DNA from: Alkalibacillus filiformis
Lineage (GTDB): Bacteria > Bacillota > Bacilli > Bacillales > Alkalibacillaceae
NCBI RefSeq assembly: GCF_030814115.1
Contig: NZ_JAUSUP010000002.1
Coordinates: 62,001 to 126,000 of the forward strand
Direction: 5' to 3'
DNA: 64,000 nt
The position numbers and the translations under genes are program-made. Shown here one piece after another: positions 1-7,951 of this stretch (the stretch's first letter is position 1; the number at the start of each line of letters is the position of its first letter). A model generated the notes under the pieces. It was not told the DNA's origin. It did not search any database and saw nothing but the letters and a program-made list of their open reading frames with translations.

Positions 1-173
1 CCGAGTTTTGACGATTTCGAGTCCATATCCGGAAGCAGTGCGCCGATCATGACGATGATGATAAAAAGAATCGTTTCATTGATGCCGCTTATTTCAATTG
101 GAAGAAGGTGCGAAAAGGTGATTGCTGCCACTCCCCATGTTAGTCCCATAGCTTGATGTCCACTTGCCATCAT
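1..173 (-). CDS. Membrane-bound metal-dependent hydrolase, YdjM/YvsG-like (N-terminal part only)
   Basis: Only the first 57 codons are present; the gene runs off the left edge. The N-terminus reads MMASGHQAMGLTWG, then a hydrophobic helix, then GALLPDMDSKSSKL. This pattern, an N-terminal GH(x)nG followed by a membrane helix and an LLPDxDSxxSK signature, is typical of the PF04307 family of inner-membrane metal-dependent hydrolases (E. coli YdjM, B. subtilis YvsG). The start at 173 is preferred over an in-frame ATG at 194, because an AGAGAGG sequence lies 11 bases before 173 and nothing suitable precedes 194. The biological substrate of this family is not settled. The catalytic His and Asp lie in the part seen here. 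Confidence 0.75.
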   Translation of the reverse strand, partial: MMASGHQAMGLTWGVAAITFSHLLPIEISGINETILFIIIVMIGALLPDMDSKSSKL

Positions 174-276
174 GATGTTGATATCCTCTCTCATGTTGTT
201 TAATAGATTTTCATATTACCATTAATTAGCACTGTAAACATCGGCCTTTATTCTTAAGAAGTTTCAGAATCCGGCG

Positions 277-370
277 TTCGCCGAATTAATCGGTTGTTTC
301 GCCGGAAAAATGAGGATTTCGCCGGATTATTGAAAATTTCGCCGGAATATCATAAAAATCGCCGAATTAA
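277..370. repeat. Five-copy phased short repeat, core TTCGCCGRAWWA
   Basis: The core TTCGCCGAATTA, or its variant TTCGCCGGAWWA, begins at 277, 298, 318, 338 and (as ATCGCCGAATTA) 358. Spacing is 21, 20, 20 and 20 bp. The cores are GC-rich while the spacers are AT-rich, so each lies on the same face of the helix about two turns apart. The array sits between the putP terminator and the YdjM-like gene. A 60-aa reading frame through it (294-476) has no ribosome binding site and is not believed. Function is unknown. Confidence 0.7.
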
Positions 371-385
371 TTTTATTGAACGTAA

Positions 386-422
386 AAAAATCCTCCCCGC
401 TATGAAAGGCAGGAAGGATTTT
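386..422 (-). terminator. Rho-independent terminator of putP
   Basis: On the minus strand an AAATCCTTCC/GGGAGGATTT stem with one mismatch is followed by a run of seven T. It lies directly after the putP stop. Confidence 0.8.
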
Positions 423-433
423 CACTTATACAA

Positions 434-1957
434 TTATGAATTCGCGATGTCACGCGCTTTATCAAACTCTTCTTGAACTTCTTGCTTAGGTCCAGAGCCG
501 ATTAAGCTTACGACAACAGCACCAACTGTCGCGAGTAAGAAGCCTGGAACCATTTCGTATAATCCACCGAATGGGTCAATGTACTCCCAAGTGATTACAG
601 TGATGGCACCAAGCAGAATACCGACTAAGGCACCATTTCTCGTTAGACGCTTCCAGAATAGTGACAATAGGATGATTGGTCCAAATGAGGCACCAAATCC
701 GGCCCACGCATATGCGACGAGATCGAGCACTCGACTCGTATCATCGCTTGCAATAACTAACGCAATTAACGCAATAACGATAACGGAAATACGCGCTACC
801 CATACAAGCTCTTGGTTTGAAGCGTTCTTTCTAAAGAAACCTTTGTAGAAGTCTTCTGCTACAGCTGAAGACGATACTAATAGCTGAGAGTCAACTGTAC
901 TCATAATCGCAGCTAAGATCGCAGCTAGTAAAATACCCGCTACTACTGGATGAGTTAACAGTTGTGTCATCGCAATGAAAATAGCTTCTTCATTCGCTAG
1001 CATAAGCAGGCCATTTTCCTGAACTGTTTCAATACCACGTTCAGCTAATTCTGATTGCACAGATTCTGTTGCGATATACGCAAGACCAGCAATACCGACG
1101 AAGATCGCACCGAATAGTGATAACACCATCCAAGTCATACCGATAAATCGAGCTGTCGGTACATCTTTATGCGAACGAATCGCCATGAAACGAGCTAAGA
1201 TGTGTGGCTGACCGAAGTAACCTAACCCCCAAGCAAGGGATGAGATAATCGCTAATGCCCCTACTCCTTGCACCATGTGAAGGTGGTCGCCACCAGCTAA
1301 ATCACCGATAATATTAACTGTCTCATTCCAACCACCAAGTTCAGTAATCGTAATGATCGGTAATACAATTAAAGCAAGAAACATTAATGAACCTTGAATA
1401 AAGTCAGTCCAACTAACCGCAATAAATCCACCTAAGAACGTGTAAATGATGATGACTGCTCCACCAATTAATAAAGCAACCATGTAATCATAACCAAACG
1501 TACTACTGAATAAAACAGCACCACCAACTAAACCTGATGCTACATAGACTGTAAAGAAAATCAAAATAACTACAGCAGATGCACTTCGTAGTAAACGAGA
1601 GTTATCACGGAATCGGTTTTCTAAAAAGTCCGGTAACGTGATCGCATTGTTCGAAACTTCCGTATAAACACGTAACCTTCTTGCAACGAATTGCCAGTTT
1701 AAATAAGCACCTATTGTTAAACCGACAGCAATCCAAGCTTCGCCAAACCCAGCTAAATAAATAGCACCAGGCAAACCGAGGATTAACCAACTACTCATGT
1801 CAGAAGCGCCTGCACTTAATGCCGCTACTCCTGGCCCTAACTTACGACCACCTAAAAAGTAGTCCGATAGGTTGTTCGTTAAACGATAACCAATAATACC
1901 TAAAACAAGCATCCCCAAAATGTAAATAAAAAAGGTAACTAGAGTCGCTGTATCCAT
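434..1957 (-). CDS. putP: Sodium/proline symporter, SSS family
   Basis: The 507-aa protein has about 13 hydrophobic segments and the usual length of solute:sodium symporters (TC 2.A.21). Family features visible are YFLGGRKLGP near residue 34, SAGASDMSSWL near 48 and the GGFIAVSWTDFIQG stretch near 175. The closest resemblance is to PutP/OpuE, which import proline with Na+ as nutrient or osmoprotectant. The start codon overlaps the stop of a 35-aa membrane microprotein by one base (TAATG), so the two are translationally coupled. An AAGGAG lies inside the microprotein's 3' end. No proline dehydrogenase is nearby, so a role in osmoprotection (OpuE) or nutrition (PutP) cannot be separated from sequence alone. 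Confidence 0.88.
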   Translation of the reverse strand: MDTATLVTFFIYILGMLVLGIIGYRLTNNLSDYFLGGRKLGPGVAALSAGASDMSSWLILGLPGAIYLAGFGEAWIAVGLTIGAYLNWQFVARRLRVYTEVSNNAITLPDFLENRFRDNSRLLRSASAVVILIFFTVYVASGLVGGAVLFSSTFGYDYMVALLIGGAVIIIYTFLGGFIAVSWTDFIQGSLMFLALIVLPIITITELGGWNETVNIIGDLAGGDHLHMVQGVGALAIISSLAWGLGYFGQPHILARFMAIRSHKDVPTARFIGMTWMVLSLFGAIFVGIAGLAYIATESVQSELAERGIETVQENGLLMLANEEAIFIAMTQLLTHPVVAGILLAAILAAIMSTVDSQLLVSSSAVAEDFYKGFFRKNASNQELVWVARISVIVIALIALVIASDDTSRVLDLVAYAWAGFGASFGPIILLSLFWKRLTRNGALVGILLGAITVITWEYIDPFGGLYEMVPGFLLATVGAVVVSLIGSGPKQEVQEEFDKARDIANS

Positions 1958-2064
1958 TATTTGTCACGCTCCTTTACCCATGATACAAATGATAGAATGA
2001 CGACTAATGACATTGGCACAAACAACCAGAAATATGTACCAAACGTAATACTATACTCCTCCAT
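1957..2064 (-). CDS. 35-aa membrane microprotein, probable symporter accessory subunit
   Basis: ATG at 2064 is preceded by GGGGAG five bases upstream. The peptide begins MEEYSITFGTYFW, continues with one hydrophobic helix of about 20 residues, and ends in SWVKERDK. The stop TAA overlaps the putP ATG (TAATG), a strong sign of translational coupling. Small single-helix proteins of 30-40 aa encoded directly before SSS-family carriers are known as symporter small accessory proteins. The assignment here rests on position, size and topology only. Confidence 0.72.
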   Translation of the reverse strand: MEEYSITFGTYFWLFVPMSLVVILSFVSWVKERDK

Positions 2065-2145
2065 CAAATCTCCCCTTTTTTGATTAGTACACTATCATTT
2101 TATCTAATATTTCTAAAAATTGAAAACCATCACCATACTACTCAC

Positions 2146-2322
2146 TTAAATTAATTCAAGCAATACGACGACAGCCATTACTAATATAAGCACCGAGATC
2201 ACGATTAATAAATAAGTAAGGCCCTTCTTCTCACTATTAATAGCATCTTTTAAGACGTAAGTCGCTAGTGCTGCAAAACCAAACAACATAATTAAAATAA
2301 CAATTTCATTAACAATAAACAC
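2146..2322 (-). CDS. 58-aa two-helix membrane protein of unknown function
   Basis: Two hydrophobic segments (about residues 4-22 and 35-56) are separated by a charged stretch with KDAINSEKKG. I place the start at the GTG at 2322, because AGGAG sits eight bases upstream; an in-frame GTG at 2331 would put the same AGGAG too close. The gene stands alone between putP and a 29-aa microprotein. I do not recognise the family. An inverted repeat at 2336-2367 lies just before its ribosome binding site. Confidence 0.6.
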   Translation of the reverse strand: MFIVNEIVILIMLFGFAALATYVLKDAINSEKKGLTYLLIVISVLILVMAVVVLLELI

Positions 2323-2335
2323 CCTCGACACTCCT

Positions 2336-2367
2336 ATAGTAGATTTAATGAGTTTCTCTTCTACTAT
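2336..2367. repeat. Inverted repeat ATAGTAGA-N16-TCTACTAT upstream of a small membrane gene
   Basis: Perfect 8-bp arms at 2336-2343 and 2360-2367 lie immediately upstream of the ribosome binding site at about 2331. It could be an operator or a leader hairpin. There is no T run, so it is not a simple terminator. Confidence 0.4.
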
Positions 2368-2523
2368 TTAATCCTTTATTACATCATATCAAACTTCATG
2401 CGACAAGTAATCCAAGGGCTTTTCCTTTTATTAGCTATCTTATTATCAATATCAGTTCAATATTACTACTTTTGTTATGGGTCTTATCTCACTTACTTGT
2501 AATTCCTGTCCCATTAAACAAAA

Positions 2524-2545
2524 AGCTTAGGAGCCACCCTAAGCT
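2524..2545 (-). terminator. Terminator of the 29-aa microprotein gene
   Basis: A perfect 8-bp stem AGCTTAGG/CCTAAGCT with a 6-base loop is followed on the minus strand by TTTTTGTTT. The stem overlaps the stop codon of the gene it ends. Confidence 0.82.
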
Positions 2546-2633
2546 ACCAGCCATACTGTGCCATACTCACAAAGATCGTCACGATACAAATTAACACTGC
2601 AATAATTATAGAACCAGCTACCAATTTATTCAT
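2544..2633 (-). CDS. 29-aa single-helix membrane microprotein
   Basis: ATG at 2633 is preceded by GGGGGG five bases upstream. The peptide starts MNKLVAGSIIIAVLICIV and ends MAQYGW: one membrane helix with a lone Lys near the N-terminus. A strong ribosome binding site before it and a perfect terminator overlapping its stop argue for a real, separately transcribed gene despite its size. I do not recognise a family. Such peptides often act as accessory subunits of membrane complexes, but nothing nearby names a partner. Confidence 0.6.
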   Translation of the reverse strand: MNKLVAGSIIIAVLICIVTIFVSMAQYGW

Positions 2634-2778
2634 AAAGACCCCCCAATACATAGATATGCCTGTATTAGAAGGTGTATTCCGTTACTAGTTAAAATTAGAA
2701 ACCTTTATGTAAATATTGAATATCTTAGTTCCTTCTCTGAATAAGATTGAGTAAAAGCAATAAACAAGGGTTGATTTT

Positions 2779-3210
2779 ATGTGGAAAGAGTTTAAACAGT
2801 TTGCGTTGCGGGGCAATGTTTTTGAATTAGCGATTGCGGTTGTGATCGGAACAGCTTTCAGCAAAATTGTCGATTCATTAGTTAACGATATTATTATGCC
2901 TTTGCTTGGAGTGTTAGCAGGGGGGACGAGCTTTAAGTTCCTTGTGTTAAATGTTAATGGTGTCATTATTAGGTACGGCTCATTTTTCCAAACGATGGTT
3001 GATTTCTTAGTGATCTCCTTTTCCATTTACCTCTTTATTAAGCTGTTTAATTACATAAGAGGTGATGAAAGTGTCTCATTAAAAGAACCACCTCACCCTA
3101 ACCAAGAAGTTTTAACAGAGATTAGAGACCTTTTAAAAGCAAAAGAAAAACCAAAGCCTAAACCAAAGAAGGATACTCAAGAGAGGAAAGTTAAAGTTCG
3201 AATCAGATAA
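2779..3210 (+). CDS. mscL: Large-conductance mechanosensitive channel
   Basis: This forms the homopentameric emergency release valve opened by membrane tension at hypo-osmotic shock. The N-terminus MWKEFKQFALRGNVFELAIAVVIG is split here only to describe it: amphipathic helix 1 (residues 1-14) leads into the pore-lining helix TM1 with the GNVFELAIAVVIG signature. TM2 lies at about 70-95 and ends in YIRGDE. A basic C-terminal bundle rich in KPKPKPKK follows. The length of 143 aa is usual. An AAGGG lies nine bases before the start, and a strong terminator follows at 3228-3252, so it is monocistronic. Confidence 0.95.
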   Translation: MWKEFKQFALRGNVFELAIAVVIGTAFSKIVDSLVNDIIMPLLGVLAGGTSFKFLVLNVNGVIIRYGSFFQTMVDFLVISFSIYLFIKLFNYIRGDESVSLKEPPHPNQEVLTEIRDLLKAKEKPKPKPKKDTQERKVKVRIR

Positions 3211-3227
3211 ATTATGAAAAAAAGAGA

Positions 3228-3252
3228 GGGTATAACACAAAATGTTATACCC
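3228..3252 (+). terminator. Terminator of mscL
   Basis: GGGTATAACA and TGTTATACCC form a 10-bp perfect stem with a 5-base loop (CAAAA), followed by TTAAATTT. It can also serve the convergent gene ending at 3291. Confidence 0.8.
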
Positions 3253-3290
3253 TTAAATTTAACTTATTTATTTTAGAACTTCACATGGAA

Positions 3291-4688
3291 CTACCAATAT
3301 AAAAACACTGCCAACAAAGCGACTACTGTAGCTACTGTACTTGAGATAATTCCAACGACAAACTGTTCACCCTTCGTATAAACACCTGCTAAGCTAGCAT
3401 AATAGGTCGTCGGGGCATGAATTGGAATCAAGATTGTCCCTCCAATTACCGTCATAATTAACAAGGCTAAAGCTACAGGGGAAAGGTCAATTAGACTTGC
3501 ATATGACATCATAATTGGGAAAATGACGACGATCGCTGATGTTGAGTTCGTGAACATCCAGCGCATAATGCCAATAAATAAAATAATAAAAATCACTTTC
3601 AGCCAAGTGCTTGCTCCATCTGGCACGAGCTGGATTAGTGCTGTTGCTATCATTTCAGCCGTTCCGTTCTCAGCCATGATAAACCCTAAGGAAAATGAGG
3701 TCCCTAATAATAAGAACGTCTCCCAATCAAAGTTTCTAATCAGTTGGTTATTCACTAAACCAATTGCTGGAATGGCTAGAAAAGCCACCATCAACATCGG
3801 TGGTAAAATGATCGGCACCACTGTTGGATCAGTCGAAATCCAAGCAACTACCATCGCAAGAAAAGCAAAAACAACATACCAAAACTTCGGATGCTCAACT
3901 TGTTTTTCCTCCAAGTGATGATTGGGCGCTTTTATTTGGACATTGCTCTCTTCATCTGTGTTCCATTTAAAATAAAACCAGACGAAAAGTGATGAAAATA
4001 GTGTAATAACAAATAGCGGCGGAGCCATTAAGCCCATCCACTCTAACCACTGGATTTGCGCAACGTTATACTCTACCATCAGCTGATAAGCGATGACGGC
4101 AAAGCCACCGCCAGTAAAAACGATGAATGTCCCTTTTTGATTTAAAAAACTGATGACAAATAAACCAAACTTATTAAAGACACTTTGGTTCGAAAAGCCG
4201 TTAAGATCATTCATGCGTTTAATTAAAGGTTCTAATATTTTATAACGGGCAACAGCTGACGGTAGAATGATTGGAAGTAACACCATCATAATAGGTAAAC
4301 TGACTACCAATCGACTGACACGTCCTCCGCTAAATTGTTGAAACAAACGCGCAATCACTTGGTCAAAGCCAACAATGACAAGTACTTGGCTAATTAAAGA
4401 TAAAAGAACAATAAAGTATAAACCAGTCGTCAAAAATCCTTGAAATGCTTGATCTGGTTCATCGACAACACCAAGTCCAATTAATAATGCCAGGACTAAA
4501 ATGCTCGATGCACCTTGTGGCATCGTCGATAACGTCCATAAATAAATAGCAATTACAAGAACTAGCAATGTGTATTGCTGTTCGGGCGAGAAAGACGTTA
4601 AAAATGTTGCTTTCCCTACAAAAAATGCCCCTAAAATCACCACCCAAACGAGCAATACAGCACGACTAGATTTTAATATTTGTAGCAT
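3291..4688 (-). CDS. SLC13/DASS-family anion:Na+ symporter
   Basis: This 465-aa polytopic protein has the two inverted halves of the divalent anion:Na+ symporter family. Visible are hairpin-like stretches in the first half (PSAVARYKILEPLIKRMN region), MFTNSTSAIVVIFPIM near residue 380 (an SNT/NST-type motif) and IPIHAPTTYYASLAGVY near 425. Substrates in the family are di- and tricarboxylates or sulfate. It follows tctA by 11 bases in a tctC-tctB-tctA operon, so a C4/C6 carboxylate substrate is likely. Two carboxylate carriers of different type in one operon is notable: one is binding-protein dependent and one is a secondary symporter. Confidence 0.85.
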   Translation of the reverse strand: MLQILKSSRAVLLVWVVILGAFFVGKATFLTSFSPEQQYTLLVLVIAIYLWTLSTMPQGASSILVLALLIGLGVVDEPDQAFQGFLTTGLYFIVLLSLISQVLVIVGFDQVIARLFQQFSGGRVSRLVVSLPIMMVLLPIILPSAVARYKILEPLIKRMNDLNGFSNQSVFNKFGLFVISFLNQKGTFIVFTGGGFAVIAYQLMVEYNVAQIQWLEWMGLMAPPLFVITLFSSLFVWFYFKWNTDEESNVQIKAPNHHLEEKQVEHPKFWYVVFAFLAMVVAWISTDPTVVPIILPPMLMVAFLAIPAIGLVNNQLIRNFDWETFLLLGTSFSLGFIMAENGTAEMIATALIQLVPDGASTWLKVIFIILFIGIMRWMFTNSTSAIVVIFPIMMSYASLIDLSPVALALLIMTVIGGTILIPIHAPTTYYASLAGVYTKGEQFVVGIISSTVATVVALLAVFLYW

Positions 4689-4699
4689 ATAACAACCTT

Positions 4700-6193
4700 C
4701 TATGCTTCTTTTTTATTTTGGCGCATTGATTTAATAATCGGGAACGCAAATGATAAGACAGATAGAATGATGAGCACTAATGAAATGTTGTTCGTAAAGA
4801 AGACTGAGATATCTCCGTTCGAACTCGTCATCGCCTGTCTAAATGATTGCTCCATCATACCGCCTAAAATAAACGCTAAAATAAACGGTGGTGCTGGGAA
4901 AGCAAACATGCGCATTAAGAAACCGATCACACCAAATGCTAGTAATAGATATAAATCAAACGTACTAAAGCTAATCGCATACACACCGATTAAACTAAAC
5001 ACGACCACTAGAGAAATGAGTAATGGTCTAGGGACTGTTAATACTCTAGCAATGTACGGAATTAACGGTAAGTTTAAAATTAATAGAAAGACATTTCCGA
5101 TATACATACTTGCGATGATCCCCCAGAAGATTTCCGGGTTGTCGCCCATTAACATTGGTCCTGGTTGAACACCGAGTACTAAGAACGCACCTAGCATAAC
5201 GGCTGTCGTACCTGAACCTGGAATACCTAAGCTTAATAACGGTACGAATGAACCACTTGTTGCCGCGTTGTTAGACGCTTCTGGTGCTGCTAGTCCTTTT
5301 ACCGCACCTTTACCGAATGTCTCAGGGTTTTTAGACAATCTTTTTTCTGAAATATAGCTTATAAAAGACGCAATCGTTGCACCTGCACCTGGTAAAATAC
5401 CAAGTACGAAACCTAAAATCGACTGACGACCTGATGGACCAGCAATTTCTTTCATATCTTGCTTCGATAGTTTTAAGCTACCTAGCTGCTTAGCGTCTGT
5501 GATTGATTTTTTGTGACGGTTAATAATTAAATAACCGACTTCAGCAATCGCAAATAAACCTAATGCGATAATTAAGAAATCAATTCCGTCTAATAGATTA
5601 GTGCTTCCGAATGTGTAACGAGCTGTCCCTGTCTGTGGATCAATCCCGATTGTTGCGACCATAAAACCAATGACAGCCGATATAAGCGCTTTAACCGTTG
5701 AACCTTCTGAAAGACTCGCAATTGCCGTTAGACCTAGTAACATTAAAGCAAAATAGGCTGGTGGTCCGAATGAGATTGCAACACTTGATAACATCGGTGC
5801 AAAAGCCATTAGTAAAATAACACTGATTGAACCGCCAATAAATGATGATATTGCGGCAATAGCTAGTGCTTTACCAGCTTGGCCGTTTTGTGCCATAGGA
5901 TACCCATCAAATGACGATGCCACTGTTCCGGAGATACCAGGGGCATTTAACAAAATAGATGATGTTGAACCACCAAAGACAGCACCATAATAAACACCAG
6001 CCATCATAACAAGTGCAAGTGTCGGGTTCATGCCGTAAGTGATCGGAATCATTATGGCAATCGCACTAATTGGACCTAACCCTGGTAACATACCGATAAA
6101 AGTACCGACGAATACACCAAGTAGTACGAATAAAATACCTTCAAGACTTAAGGCAACTTCAAAGCCTGTTAAAATTCCTTCAATCGCTCCCAT
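4700..6193 (-). CDS. tctA: Tripartite tricarboxylate transporter, large membrane subunit TctA
   Basis: The 497-aa protein has about 12 helices. The family signature GTFIGMLPGLGPISAIAI lies near residue 29, and a tract with GVYYGAVFGGSTSSILLN near 67. A second-half repeat shows LGILPGAGATIASFISY near 263 and PLLSLGIPGSGTTAVML near 319. TctA is the ion-coupled translocation subunit that works with TctB and the binding protein TctC to take up citrate-like acids. It is 12 bases from tctB upstream and 11 bases from the SLC13 gene downstream. Confidence 0.95.
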   Translation of the reverse strand: MGAIEGILTGFEVALSLEGILFVLLGVFVGTFIGMLPGLGPISAIAIMIPITYGMNPTLALVMMAGVYYGAVFGGSTSSILLNAPGISGTVASSFDGYPMAQNGQAGKALAIAAISSFIGGSISVILLMAFAPMLSSVAISFGPPAYFALMLLGLTAIASLSEGSTVKALISAVIGFMVATIGIDPQTGTARYTFGSTNLLDGIDFLIIALGLFAIAEVGYLIINRHKKSITDAKQLGSLKLSKQDMKEIAGPSGRQSILGFVLGILPGAGATIASFISYISEKRLSKNPETFGKGAVKGLAAPEASNNAATSGSFVPLLSLGIPGSGTTAVMLGAFLVLGVQPGPMLMGDNPEIFWGIIASMYIGNVFLLILNLPLIPYIARVLTVPRPLLISLVVVFSLIGVYAISFSTFDLYLLLAFGVIGFLMRMFAFPAPPFILAFILGGMMEQSFRQAMTSSNGDISVFFTNNISLVLIILSVLSFAFPIIKSMRQNKKEA

Positions 6194-6205
6194 GATATCC
6201 CTCCT

Positions 6206-6664
6206 TTAAAATGGCATAACACCTTGTGGTAGATTAATATTTAATAAGAATACGAAAATACTATATAAAATTAACGGGAAACAAACTGACACGATCGCAT
6301 TAACTAAATTGTTTTCGTAACCTAGAAATTTTGAAGAACTAAAAATAAAAAGTGCCGTCATAATGAAAAACCCGACAACCTCTAGTAATGTAATAAAAAT
6401 TAGTGCTAAGACGAATACGCCTGCTATAGCTTTCACATCTTTTTTTGGGATATGACGTTTCGCTTTTTGTTCTTCTGTGTCTTTGTCTTCACTAAAAAAT
6501 AATGCAACAGATAAGACGAGTAAAATCCAGCCTAGCGTAATAGGGATCGCATCGGCATCTACAGGGATATAAGGATAAGTCGGGAGTTGATAACTCATCA
6601 ACAAGTACCCAGCTGATATAAGAAATAAAATTAAACCGATTTTACGATTCACATTGTTTAACAC
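6206..6664 (-). CDS. tctB: Tripartite tricarboxylate transporter, small membrane subunit TctB
   Basis: At 152 aa with four hydrophobic segments (about 8-25, 40-57, 79-110 and 120-145) and a charged loop KDTEEQKAKRHIPKKD, this has the expected size and topology of TctB. Its place between tctC and tctA confirms the call. TctB sequences are poorly conserved, so context carries much of the weight. Confidence 0.9.
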   Translation of the reverse strand: MLNNVNRKIGLILFLISAGYLLMSYQLPTYPYIPVDADAIPITLGWILLVLSVALFFSEDKDTEEQKAKRHIPKKDVKAIAGVFVLALIFITLLEVVGFFIMTALFIFSSSKFLGYENNLVNAIVSVCFPLILYSIFVFLLNINLPQGVMPF

Positions 6665-6695
6665 TGTCAGGCACCTACCTTTCTATGAAATAACG

Positions 6696-6725
6696 GGAAG
6701 CCAACGGGGACATCCGTTGACTTCC
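6696..6725 (-). promoter_or_regulatory. Intercistronic stem-loop between tctC and tctB
   Basis: On the minus strand GGAAGTCAACGG pairs with CCGTTGGCTTCC (one G-T pair), without a clear T run. Such a structure after a binding-protein gene usually stabilises or partly terminates the message, so more TctC than TctBA is made. Confidence 0.6.
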
Positions 6726-6734
6726 TCAATAGAT

Positions 6735-7754
6735 TTATTCAGCTGATAGTTCTAGTTCATCTAGGATTTCTTTGAATACTTCATTTTCTTGTTCAAGGAA
6801 CTCTTGGTACTCTTCGCTACCCATGAACATTTCATCCCAACCGTAGTTGTCACGTACATCTGCGAAAGCTTCAGTCTCGCTCATTTCTTTTAACTTTTCT
6901 TCGTAATACTCAACTGCAGCTTCATCCATGTCACCAGGGCCGAAGAATCCTCTCCAGTTAACGAATGTCTCATCAATGCCTTGTTCTTTAGCTGTTGGAA
7001 TTTCTGATAAGATCTCACCTTCTAGACGCTCTTCAGAAGTAACTGCTAAAGCACGAATATCTTCAGAACGAATTTGTTCAACGATTTGACCTACACCTGT
7101 TGAGAATACGTCTGCACTACCGTTTAGTAGTTGAGTAACGCCACCTGCATCTGGGTCAGACACGTAGCTAATTTGTGAAACATCTACACCAGCCTCACGC
7201 GCAAAACGGATGAACTGAATGTGGTCCATGCTTCCTGGCGCTGAAGTACCTACTACAGTAATTTCTGATGGATCTTCTTTCATGTCTTCAAATAATTCAT
7301 TTAAATCGTCCCACTCAGCATCGTCACGTACTGCGAATGATGCATAGTCTGCAATAACATTTGCAATTGGTGTGAAGTCTTCGTAGTTATACTCTGATTG
7401 ACCATTTAAAGGTACTAATAGTAATGGTGATGATGATACGAATAAGTCGTATGGGCTGTCACCTTGGCTCGCAATGTGTGCCCAACCAATTGCACCACCA
7501 GCTCCTGGCTTGTTTACAACTCCAATATCTTCGTCAATGATTCCTTCTTCAGTTAATGTTTGCGCTGTCATACGAGCTGTCGTATCCCAGCCACCACCAG
7601 CACCCGATGGAGAAACTATTTCAATTGATTCTTCCGGCTCCCAATCTTGCGGTTCACCGTTGTTTCCTTCGTCAGCTGCTTGGTCGTCTCCACCACATGC
7701 AGCTAGAACTAATAACATAAAAGCAAAGATTGAACCTGCTAATAGTTTTTTCAT
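6735..7754 (-). CDS. tctC: Tricarboxylate-binding lipoprotein TctC (Bug family)
   Basis: This is the extracytoplasmic receptor of the TctCBA carrier. The start is set at 7754 (MKKLLAGSIFAFMLL), giving a lipoprotein signal with lipobox LAAC at residues 17-20. An AGGGGG ribosome binding site lies eight bases before, while the 14 upstream in-frame codons have none. The Bug fold is indicated by ESIEIVSPSGAGGGWDTTAR near residue 38 and VVNKPGAGGAIGWAHIA near 75, the paired loops that hold carboxylate ligands. The protein is strongly acidic, as in halophilic Bacillaceae. A perfect cre box and a tandem 9-bp repeat precede it. Confidence 0.92.
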   Translation of the reverse strand: MKKLLAGSIFAFMLLVLAACGGDDQAADEGNNGEPQDWEPEESIEIVSPSGAGGGWDTTARMTAQTLTEEGIIDEDIGVVNKPGAGGAIGWAHIASQGDSPYDLFVSSSPLLLVPLNGQSEYNYEDFTPIANVIADYASFAVRDDAEWDDLNELFEDMKEDPSEITVVGTSAPGSMDHIQFIRFAREAGVDVSQISYVSDPDAGGVTQLLNGSADVFSTGVGQIVEQIRSEDIRALAVTSEERLEGEILSEIPTAKEQGIDETFVNWRGFFGPGDMDEAAVEYYEEKLKEMSETEAFADVRDNYGWDEMFMGSEEYQEFLEQENEVFKEILDELELSAE

Positions 7755-7836
7755 TTTTATTTCCCCCTGTTCAAAATTTATTAATAAAAATGTCACAACT
7801 TTTTAAGTAATTCCTATGATAATTCGAAATTTCTAA

Positions 7837-7853
7837 TATGTAACCGTTTTCAA
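7837..7853 (-). promoter_or_regulatory. cre box (CcpA site) upstream of tctC
   Basis: The minus strand reads TTGAAAACGGTTACATA, which matches all 17 positions of the Bacillus cre consensus WTGNAARCGNWWWCAWW. It lies 82 bases before the tctC start codon, so carbon catabolite repression of the carboxylate operon by CcpA/HPr-Ser-P is expected. Confidence 0.82.
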
Positions 7854-7882
7854 AATAAGCAACATTAGTTACATTTTTATCT

Positions 7883-7900
7883 TTTTGTTCATTTTGTTCA
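7883..7900 (-). promoter_or_regulatory. Tandem repeat TGAACAAAA x2, candidate response-regulator site
   Basis: The minus strand carries two abutting copies of TGAACAAAA about 130-147 bases upstream of tctC and 30 bases upstream of the cre box. The position suits an activator site for the CitB-type regulator encoded just upstream, whose relatives bind AT-rich direct repeats. The assignment is inferred. Confidence 0.45.
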
Positions 7901-7921
7901 CAGAAGGTTAAGCAAACAAAA

Positions 7922-7951
7922 AAAGCTAAGGCAAAAACTCACCTTAGCTTT
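7922..7951 (-). terminator. Terminator of the two-component operon
   Basis: The perfect stem AAAGCTAAGG/CCTTAGCTTT on the minus strand is followed by TTTTG. It overlaps the stop codon of the response regulator and separates it from tctC. Confidence 0.88.

Noticed and set aside
277-370. CRISPR array
   Set aside because: The period is only 20-21 bp with 8-10 base gaps that are not unique spacers of about 30 bp, and there are no cas genes.
294-476. 60-aa plus-strand reading frame over the phased repeat
   Set aside because: No ribosome binding site. It crosses the repeat array and the putP terminator and ends within putP on the other strand.
2685-3026. 113-aa minus-strand frame over mscL
   Set aside because: Antisense shadow of the clear mscL gene.
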